The notes: generated from the letters alone by a model not told the origin. Positions 1 to 7,562 are shown, counted from the first letter of the stretch. The stretch: DNA of 12,091 nucleotides from CAVXAE01 sp044225565 (GCA_044225565.1 JBGAIL010000150.1:1-12091); one strand, 5' to 3'. A program made the numbers and translations.

Positions 1-1089
1 GATCGCCGCAAGCCTGGCCGCGGTGCCATCGGCGTCGAAAGGCCGGTTGGCGAGCACCACGACGCCGAAGTCGTCGTCCGGGAAATACACCACGACCGTG
101 CTGAATCCGGAGATGCCGCCGGTGTGCTGGATGGTGCGGTGACCGATCATCGTCTGCTTCGAGAGGCCGAAGCCGTAGTTCACCGGCGTGCCGTCGCGCA
201 GCGCGGCCGGCTCGGCGAGCTTCGAGACCAGCGCAGCGTCGCCGACGGCGGGGTTGGCGAAATTTCCGATCCACTTGACCAGGTCGCCCACCGTCGAGAG
301 CACGTTGCCCGGGCCCTGGGTGACGCGGTTGTACACCGCCCGATGCCACTTGCCGTCGTCGGTCTGCTCGTACCCCACGGCATAGCCGGGCTCGATCTGG
401 TTGAGGGAGTCGTGCAGCCGGGTGTGCGTCATGCCGAGCGGCCGGAAGATGCGCTCCTGCATGAACTCGCCGAAAGGCTTGCCGGAGGCGGCCGCCACGA
501 TTTCGGCGAGCACCGCGTAGCCCGAATTCGAATATTCGTAGCGCGTGCCGGGTGGATGACTGAGCGCGCGCTGGGCCTGCAACAGAGCGATGGCCTGCCG
601 CTGGCGCAGCAGGCTCTCGTCGTCGTGGCCGCTCAGCATGGCGAGCGCCATGTAGTCCCGCAGCCCCGAAAGGTGGTGGACCAGGTCGGAGACGGTGATC
701 TTCGCGCCGAGATCGGGCATCCCGGGGAGGTACTTGCGCATGTCGGCCTGCAGGTCGATCTTGCCGTCGCGTGCGAGCAGCGCGATGGAGAACGCCGTGA
801 ACTGCTTCGAGACGCTGGCGAGATTGAAGACCGTATCCGGTGTGAGGGCGACGCCATGATCGAGATCGGCACTGCCGTAACCGCGGGAAAGCACGAGCTT
901 GCCGTGCTGGTAGATGCCAACCGCCACTCCGGGCTCGCCCGGGCGGATGTCAGCGAACACGGCGTCGACCGCAGCCTGCCGGCTGGCATCCGTGGCATTC
1001 CCGGCGGCTGCGCCGGGAAGCGACGTCCACGAAGCCAGCGCGACGAGGAGGACTCGCGGCAAGGCGCCGCGGAACGAAAGGTTTTTCAT
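1..1089 (-). CDS. Secreted beta-lactamase-fold serine hydrolase (class C / S12 type), 3' end cut by window
   Basis: The frame opens with ATG at 1087-1089 and stays open to base 1, giving 363 residues without a stop, so the C-terminus lies outside the window. Residues 1-29 look like a Sec signal peptide (MKN..R, hydrophobic LLVALA stretch, then GAAAG), so the protein should act in the periplasm. The three motifs of the penicillin-binding/class C beta-lactamase fold are present: nucleophile S92-V-S-K95, Y186-S-N188 and H322-T-G-G. Members of this family include esterases, D-aminopeptidases and carboxypeptidases; true beta-lactamases are a minority, so resistance should not be assumed. It is clearly related to the protein encoded at 2914-4368: both contain SKQFTA(F/L)SIALLA followed by DGK. 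No strong Shine-Dalgarno is seen. The fold call is firm; the substrate is unknown. Confidence 0.93.
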   Translation of the reverse strand, partial: MKNLSFRGALPRVLLVALASWTSLPGAAAGNATDASRQAAVDAVFADIRPGEPGVAVGIYQHGKLVLSRGYGSADLDHGVALTPDTVFNLASVSKQFTAFSIALLARDGKIDLQADMRKYLPGMPDLGAKITVSDLVHHLSGLRDYMALAMLSGHDDESLLRQRQAIALLQAQRALSHPPGTRYEYSNSGYAVLAEIVAAASGKPFGEFMQERIFRPLGMTHTRLHDSLNQIEPGYAVGYEQTDDGKWHRAVYNRVTQGPGNVLSTVGDLVKWIGNFANPAVGDAALVSKLAEPAALRDGTPVNYGFGLSKQTMIGHRTIQHTGGISGFSTVVVYFPDDDFGVVVLANRPFDADGTAARLAAI

Positions 1090-1232
1090 GCAGGGGCTCT
1101 CGCAGAAAAGGCTCGAAGCTACCATCCCCGTGCGCGCCACCCTACCCGCTTCGGGGCAGCTTTCGTCGCGTTTGCGACGTCGGAGCACGAAGAGCGATTG
1201 CCTGCGGTGCGCCGGAAGCCGACGATAACGCC
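1090..1232. promoter_or_regulatory. Divergent intergenic region between serine hydrolase and metallopeptidase genes
   Basis: These 143 bases separate two divergent starts and must hold the 5' signals of both genes. No convincing -35/-10 pair is seen on either strand. The one structured element is a perfect inverted repeat CGTCGC-GTTT-GCGACG at 1164-1179, which could be an operator half-site pair or chance in GC-rich DNA. Neither start has a strong Shine-Dalgarno. Confidence 0.4.
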
Positions 1233-2930
1233 ATGCGCATCCCTGCATCCTCCTTGTCGCTTGGCCTCGGGCTGCTCGTCGGATGCGCCACGCCTGTACC
1301 GCCCTCGCCCGCCGAGGCCCGTACGCCGGCCGGAGCAGCATCATGCGCGTACGACAGCTGCGATCAGGCCCTGTCGAATGCCGAAGCGGTGTACGCAGAC
1401 CTGAACGACGCAGTGAGCGTGCTCGGAGCGATCGACGCTGGATCGATCGTCACCTATCGCGGCAAGGATCGAGCAGCCTGGGCGAATGAGAAGCAGCGGC
1501 TCGAGCAACGGCTGGCCACCATGGTGCGAAGCGCGCAGCCCGGCGCCCATCCGGCGAACGAGCGACGGGTTCTCGGGATATTGCAGACGAAGCTCGCAGC
1601 TTTTCGGGAGGACACCTCTGCGGCCGGTGAATCGCAAGCGCGCTGCGCGGACGCCAACCGCCGTGAGGCGAGTTTCCAGGCGCTGAGCGCTGCACTCGTC
1701 GCATGCTTCACGGAGATCGGCAACTCGCTCGAATTCGAAGCTTCGCGCCTCGATCGCGCGTCGGCGCTCGCGAAGCTGCATGAGCTGGAAGGCGCGGCGC
1801 GGCGCCGCGAGCTGTTCGAATCCTTCGCGCCTTTGTGGCAGGCAGTGAACGGCACGAACGGGCCTGAGAGCCCGTATCGACGGTTGATCGCCCTGGCGGC
1901 GCGCGATGCGCGGACGAATGGCAAGGGCTCACCGATCGACGCCGCCGCTCGCACCGTCGGGATCACCGGCGAGCGACTCGAGCAGTGGCTCGTGGAGATC
2001 CTCGAAGCCTGGAGCATCGCGACACAGGGCTCTCCCGTCGAGCCGTGGGACTACCGATATGCCGCCGGCGCGGCGGACCGTGCGCTGGCCGGAAAGATAT
2101 CGCTCGACTCGATGCTGGAGGTCGACCATCGCTACTACCGCGATCTCGGGGTGGATCTGGATGCGCTCGGAGTGCTCTACGATCTCGCTCCGCGCGCCGG
2201 CAAGTCCTCCGTCGCCTATACGGATTTCCTCGTCCACGGACGAATGACTTCGCCGGCTCGATGGTCTCCCACCGTGGCGCGCGTGCTCGCGACGTACCGC
2301 GACGGCAGCCTGGGCTCGCTCAACGAGCTGGTGCACGAGAACGGGCACGCGGCGCACATCAGCGCCATCCGCAACCGGCCGGTCTTCGTGGACTGGAACG
2401 ACGACCTCTTCGTCGAGGCCTTTGCGGACGTTTCCTCCTGGAGCCTCTACGAGCCGGCATGGCAGCGTCGCTACCTCGACGCGGAGGCGCCGGAGCGTGA
2501 TTCGCTGCGCGCGCTGTTTGGGGGAGTCATGCTGGACGTGGCTTGGGCGCTGTTCGAGAGCCGCATGCTGCGCGAGCCTGCGACGGATCCCAACGCGCTC
2601 TGGACGCAGATCACCAGCCGCTATCTGCACATCGCTCCGCATCCGGAGCTCTCGTGGTGGGCCGTGCGCGTGCAGCTCGTCGACATGCCGGGCTACATGG
2701 TGAACTACGGCCTCGGCGCCGTGCTCACCGCAGACCTGCGGCAGCGCGTCCGCGAGAGCATAGGTCCCTTCGACACCGGCAATGCGCGATGGTATCCGTG
2801 GCTTTCGCAGCAACTGCTGCGTTTCGGCTCCGAGCGCGACACGCCTGCCCTCGTGTCCGGATTCCTGGGCAGGCCCGTATCGCCAGAGGCCCTGCTCGCC
2901 CAGATCCGCCGAATCAAGGCACGCGGATGA
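1233..2930 (+). CDS. M3-like zinc metallopeptidase, outer-membrane lipoprotein candidate
   Basis: This 565-residue protein starts with a lipoprotein signal whose lipobox is L-V-G-C18; Ala at +2 predicts no inner-membrane retention, so an outer-membrane lipoprotein facing the periplasm is likely. The zinc motif is H368-E-N-G-H372, with the third ligand probably E395 in FVEAF, 27 residues from the first His. This matches the M3 (thimet oligopeptidase/PepF) pattern HExGH...FVEA. An upstream PWDYRY segment and a C-terminal MPGYMVNYG segment also match M3 landmarks (active-site cleft and substrate-binding tyrosines). Four other cysteines (C38, C43, C138, C158) in the helical N-terminal half could form disulfides. 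M3 enzymes cut short oligopeptides, so a role in trimming peptides is expected. Oddity: Asn inside HENGH, where the family normally has Phe, Tyr or Leu. The start is supported by the lipobox rather than by a ribosome site. The stop overlaps the converging gene by 17 bases. Confidence 0.87.
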   Translation: MRIPASSLSLGLGLLVGCATPVPPSPAEARTPAGAASCAYDSCDQALSNAEAVYADLNDAVSVLGAIDAGSIVTYRGKDRAAWANEKQRLEQRLATMVRSAQPGAHPANERRVLGILQTKLAAFREDTSAAGESQARCADANRREASFQALSAALVACFTEIGNSLEFEASRLDRASALAKLHELEGAARRRELFESFAPLWQAVNGTNGPESPYRRLIALAARDARTNGKGSPIDAAARTVGITGERLEQWLVEILEAWSIATQGSPVEPWDYRYAAGAADRALAGKISLDSMLEVDHRYYRDLGVDLDALGVLYDLAPRAGKSSVAYTDFLVHGRMTSPARWSPTVARVLATYRDGSLGSLNELVHENGHAAHISAIRNRPVFVDWNDDLFVEAFADVSSWSLYEPAWQRRYLDAEAPERDSLRALFGGVMLDVAWALFESRMLREPATDPNALWTQITSRYLHIAPHPELSWWAVRVQLVDMPGYMVNYGLGAVLTADLRQRVRESIGPFDTGNARWYPWLSQQLLRFGSERDTPALVSGFLGRPVSPEALLAQIRRIKARG

Positions 2931-4368
2931 ACCGCAGGCTGCGCATGTCCCCACCGCTGAGCCAGAAGGCGGTGATCCGTCCATCGGGCGCGCGCTCGAG
3001 CTGCAGCGAGTAGCCCTCTTCACCGAAAAGCTGATCGCGAGGCTGCATGCGCAGCGCGCCGAACGGAGCGGCGGGCTTTCCCTGTGCGTACTGCGATTCG
3101 ATGGTGCCCGTGAGGGCGCCATCGCCTCCTGCCGTGAGCACGTAGTCCGCGGCAAGCTCGTCGGAACGGTATCGCCCCTGAAGCGCTTTCACCATGGCCG
3201 GCGTCAGAGGCTCCCCGGCAGGCTCCCGGTCTTCATTCCGGCGCTGCCGCGGCCCGGGCCACTGGCCCGGCAAGGCTCCCAGGCCCAGGGTGTCGATGAC
3301 TCGCTGCACGTAGAGGCCGGGCGTCACATCACCGCGATTGCACAGCACCGCGATGCCCAGGCTCTTCTGCGGCAACCGCACGTATTCGCTGCGAAACGCG
3401 GCGGCGGCCCCGGAGTGGGAAACCCACTGCAGGCCGCGTAGCTGCCCGACGTGAAGGCCGGCGGCATAACCGAGCCCTTCGACGGTGACCGGCGTGCCGT
3501 CGTTGAAGGTGGCAGGCGTCAACATGATCTTGCGCACTGCATCCGTCCAGACCTTGTGACCCGCGGTGAAATCACGGTCGAACTTCTGCAGGTCGCGGAT
3601 CGAGGTCATCAGCCCGCCGGAGCCACCGAAGGCCGGATAGGTGTCCCGTACCTCGAAACCTTCGCCCCGGGTCACGTATCCGTGCGCCACCTTCGCCTTC
3701 GGTGGATTGACGGCGCCGCTGCGCATGAAGCTGTCGCGCATGCCGAGCGGAGCGAGGATGCGGCTGCGCACGAATTCCGGGAACGACTGGCCTGAAACGC
3801 GCGCGACGGTTTCTGCGAGCAGGAAATAGCCGGTGTTGGAATAGCGGTACTCGGTGCCGGGCGTGAACTGCACGCCTTTCTGCCGCACGATCATCGCCAG
3901 CACCGTCTTCGGATCGAGCTTCTCGTAGTGATCCGTGCCCGCCAGATCGAAGAGCCCGAGATAGTCCCCCAGTCCGCTCGTGTGATGCAGCAGCATGGCG
4001 AGCGTGAGCGGCGTGCCGTAGTCCGGCATCTCCGGCACGTGCCGGCGCACGTCGTCATCGAGGCGCAGCTTGCCATCCTGGGCGAGCAGCGCGATGGACA
4101 GTGCGGTGAACTGCTTCGAGGTCGAAGCGGCATAGAAAAGGGTTTCCTCGCGCAGCGGCGCGTTGCTCGAGATGTCGGCAACGCCATACCCGCGCATGAG
4201 CAGTGGCCTGCCCTTCTCGAACACGCCGACGGAGCAGCCTGGCGTGCTCGCCTGTGTGAAAGGCTTGAAGATCTCGTCGACGCCAGCCACGGAGACGGCG
4301 CCCGCGGCATGGGCATTCGACAAGGCGCAGGTTGCGGCGGAAACGAAGGCGAGGACGGCGGATCTCAT
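2914..4368 (-). CDS. Secreted beta-lactamase-fold serine hydrolase (class C / S12 type) with C-terminal domain
   Basis: This is a complete 484-residue protein. Residues 1-21 form a signal peptide ending in AHA|AG, so it is probably periplasmic. The class C motifs are all present: S82-T-S-K85, Y176-S-N178 and H318-S-G320. After about residue 385 comes an extra region of about 100 residues, rich in beta-strand-like sequence (GRYRSDELAADYVL... to ...SLRFIRVP), as in many S12 hydrolases that carry a lipocalin-like or DUF3471-type tail. The family includes D-aminopeptidases, D-amino-acid amidases and esterases, and the neighbouring D-aminoacylase and dipeptidase genes make peptide or amide substrates attractive, though this is inference. 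The start is supported by GGAG five bases upstream. It is the last gene of a leftward series and runs 17 bases into the 3' end of the converging metallopeptidase gene. It is a paralogue of the hydrolase at 1-1089. Confidence 0.92.
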   Translation of the reverse strand: MRSAVLAFVSAATCALSNAHAAGAVSVAGVDEIFKPFTQASTPGCSVGVFEKGRPLLMRGYGVADISSNAPLREETLFYAASTSKQFTALSIALLAQDGKLRLDDDVRRHVPEMPDYGTPLTLAMLLHHTSGLGDYLGLFDLAGTDHYEKLDPKTVLAMIVRQKGVQFTPGTEYRYSNTGYFLLAETVARVSGQSFPEFVRSRILAPLGMRDSFMRSGAVNPPKAKVAHGYVTRGEGFEVRDTYPAFGGSGGLMTSIRDLQKFDRDFTAGHKVWTDAVRKIMLTPATFNDGTPVTVEGLGYAAGLHVGQLRGLQWVSHSGAAAAFRSEYVRLPQKSLGIAVLCNRGDVTPGLYVQRVIDTLGLGALPGQWPGPRQRRNEDREPAGEPLTPAMVKALQGRYRSDELAADYVLTAGGDGALTGTIESQYAQGKPAAPFGALRMQPRDQLFGEEGYSLQLERAPDGRITAFWLSGGDMRSLRFIRVP

Positions 4369-4373
4369 ATCGG

Positions 4374-4377
4374 CTCC
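4374..4377 (-). promoter_or_regulatory. Ribosome binding site of the 2914-4368 gene
   Basis: Read on the minus strand this is GGAG, five bases before the ATG at 4366-4368. It fixes the start of the signal-peptide-bearing frame. Confidence 0.6.
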
Positions 4378-4391
4378 AGCGTGTTGGGGTG

Positions 4392-4414
4392 TCGGCGTAT
4401 CGGCGTTTTCGGCA
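4392..4414. repeat. Short TCGGCG direct repeats in a 63-base intergenic gap
   Basis: TCGGCGTA at 4392-4399 is followed directly by TCGGCGTT at 4400-4407, then by TCGGCA at 4409-4414. The gap 4369-4431 between the two minus-strand genes holds nothing else of note and has no terminator-like hairpin with a T tract, so read-through from the lipase-like gene is plausible. The repeat may be chance. Confidence 0.3.
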
Positions 4415-4431
4415 GGACGGCATTCATCGGG

Positions 4432-5838
4432 TCAGGAGAGAGGCCGGCCCTTCGGCTGGCCCCTGAAATCCTCGGGTGAGAGATTCTGCGTGAGGCGAAA
4501 GACGCCTTCCGCCACGTGGCGGGCGAGCTGCATCTCGATCATCAGCGTCTGGTTGGGCTCGAAGTACTTGCGCAGCGACGCGAACGTGCCTCGATGCTCG
4601 GCCACGGTGTAGAAGGCGTAGCCGGAGCTCGGGCGAGCCGTGACGCGGAAGCCGAACCGGCCCTCGAGCGCGGGCTTCTCGAACCACGCGGCCATCACGT
4701 CGTAGTCGATGTAGTACGTCAGCCTCCCGGGCGACTTCGAGTTGCGCTGCCGGTCGACGAAAAAGCCCGGCGGCAAATGGTCGGGATCGTATCGCGGGCC
4801 CGCGAGGAAGGTGATGTCGTAGTCGCTCAGGGCGCTGCCACGGTCGTCGACGATGCGGAACACCAGCATGCAGTACCGGTTCGTGACGAACGTGCGACTG
4901 AAGAGGAATCCCTCCCTGGTGCGGACCTTGTTCTCCGCCTTCTGGGTACGCGCCGTCTCGGCGGCCAGCTCCGCGAGCAGGCTCCGGTAAGCGCTCGCGC
5001 TGCGGACCGCCAGGCATTTCCCGACCCACTTCACCGTGGGATGCGCATCGCCGCTGCCCGCCTGCACGCTGCGCAGGATGCCTTTCTCCGCGCCGGAATG
5101 GGCAAGGCCGGGCAGCACCCCGAGCGCCGTGGGCTGCGTCTTCCCTTCCTTCGAAAGGACGAACTCGCCCTCCTGCTGGACGAGCCGGATGAGGCCGTAG
5201 TTCATGTTCGCCGCCGCCACGCGCACGACGCCGTCCGAGCCGGCTTCGCCGGTGTAGGAGTTCAGGTTGTCGTAGAAGCCGCGGTCGATGGTCTGGCCGG
5301 TGAGCACGAAGGCGTAGAGGCCCGCGCCGGTGCAGTCGTAGTCCAGCCATGCCTGGTTGAGCTGCCAGCCCGGCTCGCTTCCGAGCTCCAGCCAGTCGAG
5401 CACGCCGGTTCCGGGCTGCACGCCGTCCATGAAGAACTTCATCCGGGCGAGCTTGCCCTTGCCGAGCTGCGCGAGCGCCGAGCCGTGATTCGCAGGCGCA
5501 AGCATGACGAGATGCCGCAGCGGGCACTTCGCGAGCTTCGAGCCGAAGAACAGGTCGATCCACTTGCGCACCACCGGGCCGCCCGTGGAATGGGTGATGC
5601 ACGCGAAGCCTTCTCCCTTGGCGAGCTTCGGCAGCACTTCGGCCGTCACGGCCGCCTGCATGCCACGCGCGATGTCGTCGACGTTCACCTCGTCCGAGAA
5701 GCTGACGTACTTCGCGAGGTGGAGATGCTGGACGGTGATGTCCAGCTGTTTCAGGGTGGTCGCGGTCAGCGCAGCGGGCAGGCCACCGTAGGTATCGGTG
5801 TTGGTGACGCTCCATCCATGGACGAAGACCACGAGCAT
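4432..5838 (-). CDS. Lipase-like alpha/beta hydrolase, probably cytosolic
   Basis: This 468-residue protein begins almost at the first core strand (MLVVFVHGW, residues 1-9; HG is the oxyanion-hole motif). The nucleophile elbow is T82-H-S84-T-G-G, followed by VVRKW. A likely triad Asp is D202 in GSDGVV, and a likely His is H247 in GLAHSG; these two assignments are inferred from the order and spacing usual in lipases. This covers about residues 1-260. The remaining 200 residues contain a beta-rich region (about 315-445) of unrecognised type, with aromatic pairs such as YYIDYD and RKYF. No signal peptide or membrane segment is visible, in contrast to most neighbours, so either it is cytosolic or it leaves by a non-Sec route. 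GGAG six bases before the ATG supports the start. It begins 20 bases after the deacylase stop, so the two are probably co-transcribed. Substrate unknown: ester, phospholipid or acyl amide. Confidence 0.8.
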   Translation of the reverse strand: MLVVFVHGWSVTNTDTYGGLPAALTATTLKQLDITVQHLHLAKYVSFSDEVNVDDIARGMQAAVTAEVLPKLAKGEGFACITHSTGGPVVRKWIDLFFGSKLAKCPLRHLVMLAPANHGSALAQLGKGKLARMKFFMDGVQPGTGVLDWLELGSEPGWQLNQAWLDYDCTGAGLYAFVLTGQTIDRGFYDNLNSYTGEAGSDGVVRVAAANMNYGLIRLVQQEGEFVLSKEGKTQPTALGVLPGLAHSGAEKGILRSVQAGSGDAHPTVKWVGKCLAVRSASAYRSLLAELAAETARTQKAENKVRTREGFLFSRTFVTNRYCMLVFRIVDDRGSALSDYDITFLAGPRYDPDHLPPGFFVDRQRNSKSPGRLTYYIDYDVMAAWFEKPALEGRFGFRVTARPSSGYAFYTVAEHRGTFASLRKYFEPNQTLMIEMQLARHVAEGVFRLTQNLSPEDFRGQPKGRPLS

Positions 5839-5844
5839 GGCATG

Positions 5845-5848
5845 CTCC
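5845..5848 (-). promoter_or_regulatory. Ribosome binding site of the lipase-like gene
   Basis: GGAG on the minus strand, six bases before the ATG at 5836-5838. It lies in the 20-base gap after the deacylase stop and decides a start that would otherwise look abrupt, since the protein begins directly with the first hydrolase strand. Confidence 0.65.
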
Positions 5849-5858
5849 AGCGGGACGA

Positions 5859-7457
5859 CTACTCAGTCTTGCACGTTCCCGCCGGCGGCGCACGGGGCAG
5901 TCCGCGCCCGGCTCTCGCGCCCGTGCTCTTTCCGTTCTCCCAGGCGAGCCGGCCGTTGACGATGACGTGCACCATGCCTTGCGCAAGCCGCTCGGGCTGC
6001 TCGTACGTCGCCTGCGGCGCGAAGCGCTTCGGATCGAAGGCGATGACGTCCGCCATCAGGCCTTCCTCGAGACGCCCCCGATCCGCGAGACGCAGCGTGT
6101 CGGCCGGGAGCGCGGTCGAGCGGTGGATGAATTGCGCGAGCGTCAGCACGTGCTCCTTCACCACATAAGTGTCGTAAAGCGTCGCGAACGAGCCGTACTT
6201 GCGCGGGTGGCCGTCCGACCCGTCGGAGCTGCTCATGACCCACGGCCGCTTCATGTAAGCGCGAGCGTCATCGGGATTGATCGTGAAGATCGCCATGGCC
6301 ACGTCGCCTCCGCGATAGAGCCGGATGGCGGCGTCGATCTCTCCAACTTTCCATGCCGTGGCGATGTCGGCCAGCGTCTTGCCGAGGAAGGGAGAGTCCC
6401 TCTCGGTGATGCGCAGGTTCCTGCCGCCGCCGCGGCCGGCGAGGAACTTCGTCATTTCCTGCTGAATGGCAGGAGCCTGCGCGGAATCCGCGAGCCTCGC
6501 GAGCGTAGCGTCGCGCCCTCCATCGAGGGCCCATCGTGGCAGCAGGATGCTGGCGACGCTGCCGCTGGAAGCGAGATACGGATACTGGTCCGCCGTGATC
6601 TCGAGGCCGCTCGCGCGGGCGGCTTCGATGAGGCCGATGATCGTCTCGCTCTTGCCCCAGGAGAAGACGCCGGAGTTCTTCAGGTGTGCCAGGTGCCCTG
6701 GCAGTCCTGCCTCGCGCGATATGCGCAGGAACTCCTCCACCGATTTTTCGATGCCGATGGAGCCCGGCCCGCCGCTGCTCTCATCGCGTTGGTGGCTGTC
6801 ATAGAGGCCGCCATATCGCGCGGCTTCCCTGGCCAGCTCGATGACTTCCTCCGTGCGCGCATAGCTCTGCGGCGCATAGAAGAGGCCAGTGGAGAATCCC
6901 AGCGCGCCTTCGCACATGCCCTTGCGCACCAGGGCCTTCATTCGCGAAAGCTCGTCGGGCGTCGGCTCGCGGCTCGACTCGCCAAGCACGCGCTCCCGGA
7001 TGGGGCTGAAGCCCACGTAAGTGGCGAAGTTCGTGCCGACTCCGAGCCTGGCGCCCTTGCGGAACAGCGCGGCGACTTCCGGCTCTCCGCCACCATCCAC
7101 GCCCAGGATGTTGGTCGTGACGCCCTGCGCCAGGTTCGGCGCGTTGATGCGCAGCCGCGGATTCTCCGAGAACAGCTCGTCGTCGGTGTGGACATGCGGG
7201 TCGATGAAACCGGGCGCGACGACCAGGCCTGTCGCGTCGAGGATCCGTTTCGCTTTCACGCCGGCCCTGCCCGCGTCACCCACAAGGACGATGCGGTCGC
7301 CGCGGATCGCGATGTCGGCTACCGAGCCTTCCGCGAGATCTCCGGCGTACACCGTTCCCCCGCGGATCAGGAGGTCGGCTGGAGCGGCCGCAGCACGAGT
7401 TGTCGCGATGCCGAGCGACATGAAGAGCAGAAAAGCGGCTGTCCGCGATGTCATCAC
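5859..7457 (-). CDS. Secreted N-acyl-D-amino-acid deacylase (D-aminoacylase)-like amidohydrolase
   Basis: This protein of about 532 residues belongs to the amidohydrolase superfamily, D-aminoacylase branch. These zinc enzymes hydrolyse N-acyl-D-amino acids to the free D-amino acid and an acid. Landmarks in order: PGFID-P-H88-V-H90, QGVTTN (111-116), H222 in YDSHQRDE, H258 in GHLAHLK, TADQYPYLAS (288-297), D412 in SSSDG, HPRKYGSF, and a closing MADVIAFDP. All match the family. The Cys that holds the tight zinc in the Alcaligenes enzyme (GNCG) is replaced here: the stretch reads LGVDGGG with D121. Residues 1-25 are a signal peptide, whereas classical D-aminoacylases are cytosolic. GTG (7455-7457) and ATG (7452-7454) are adjacent; GGAGG lies 7 and 10 bases upstream, so either may initiate. 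Numbering here starts from the GTG. Substrate specificity is not proven by sequence, and other N-acyl or cyclic amides are possible. Confidence 0.86.
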   Translation of the reverse strand: MMTSRTAAFLLFMSLGIATTRAAAAPADLLIRGGTVYAGDLAEGSVADIAIRGDRIVLVGDAGRAGVKAKRILDATGLVVAPGFIDPHVHTDDELFSENPRLRINAPNLAQGVTTNILGVDGGGEPEVAALFRKGARLGVGTNFATYVGFSPIRERVLGESSREPTPDELSRMKALVRKGMCEGALGFSTGLFYAPQSYARTEEVIELAREAARYGGLYDSHQRDESSGGPGSIGIEKSVEEFLRISREAGLPGHLAHLKNSGVFSWGKSETIIGLIEAARASGLEITADQYPYLASSGSVASILLPRWALDGGRDATLARLADSAQAPAIQQEMTKFLAGRGGGRNLRITERDSPFLGKTLADIATAWKVGEIDAAIRLYRGGDVAMAIFTINPDDARAYMKRPWVMSSSDGSDGHPRKYGSFATLYDTYVVKEHVLTLAQFIHRSTALPADTLRLADRGRLEEGLMADVIAFDPKRFAPQATYEQPERLAQGMVHVIVNGRLAWENGKSTGARAGRGLPRAPPAGTCKTE

Positions 7458-7462
7458 GTCAG

Positions 7463-7486
7463 ATCCTCCGGTTGCAGGCGGAGGAT
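7463..7486 (-). promoter_or_regulatory. Perfect 8-bp inverted repeat covering the deacylase Shine-Dalgarno
   Basis: On the minus strand the arms are ATCCTCCG and CGGAGGAT with an 8-base loop. The second arm contains the GGAGG ribosome site, which ends seven bases before GTG and ten before ATG. As RNA it would hide the ribosome site. On the same strand TAATAT (7485-7490), a good -10 box, touches the upstream arm; if that promoter is used, the transcript would start inside the repeat and the element would act as a DNA operator instead. No good -35 partner is seen. Confidence 0.5.
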
Positions 7487-7520
7487 ATTAGCGACGGACC
7501 TGCCGCACGCCCGACGCGGC

Positions 7521-7548
7521 TGCGACACGCGCCGGCTCGATTGCGACA
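7521..7548. repeat. TGCGACA direct repeat, 21-base spacing, upstream of the deacylase
   Basis: TGCGACA occurs at 7521-7527 and 7542-7548, i.e. two helical turns apart, in the 105-base gap between the cyclase-family gene and the deacylase gene. It could be a pair of activator half-sites upstream of the candidate TAATAT box, or chance. The rest of this gap shows no rho-independent terminator. Confidence 0.25.
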
Positions 7549-7562
7549 GCCTCCGCGACGGA

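Noticed and set aside
124..1404. 426-residue plus-strand open frame at the left edge
   Set aside because: Lies opposite the serine hydrolase with all three catalytic motifs and runs into the metallopeptidase signal sequence; a shadow.
1..4368. Beta-lactam resistance genes
   Set aside because: The motifs show the fold, but most such S12 proteins are esterases or peptidases and nothing here (for example an ampR-type regulator) supports a resistance role.
4516..6168. 550-residue plus-strand open frame
   Set aside because: Antisense shadow of the lipase-like gene, with the same biased composition and no motifs.
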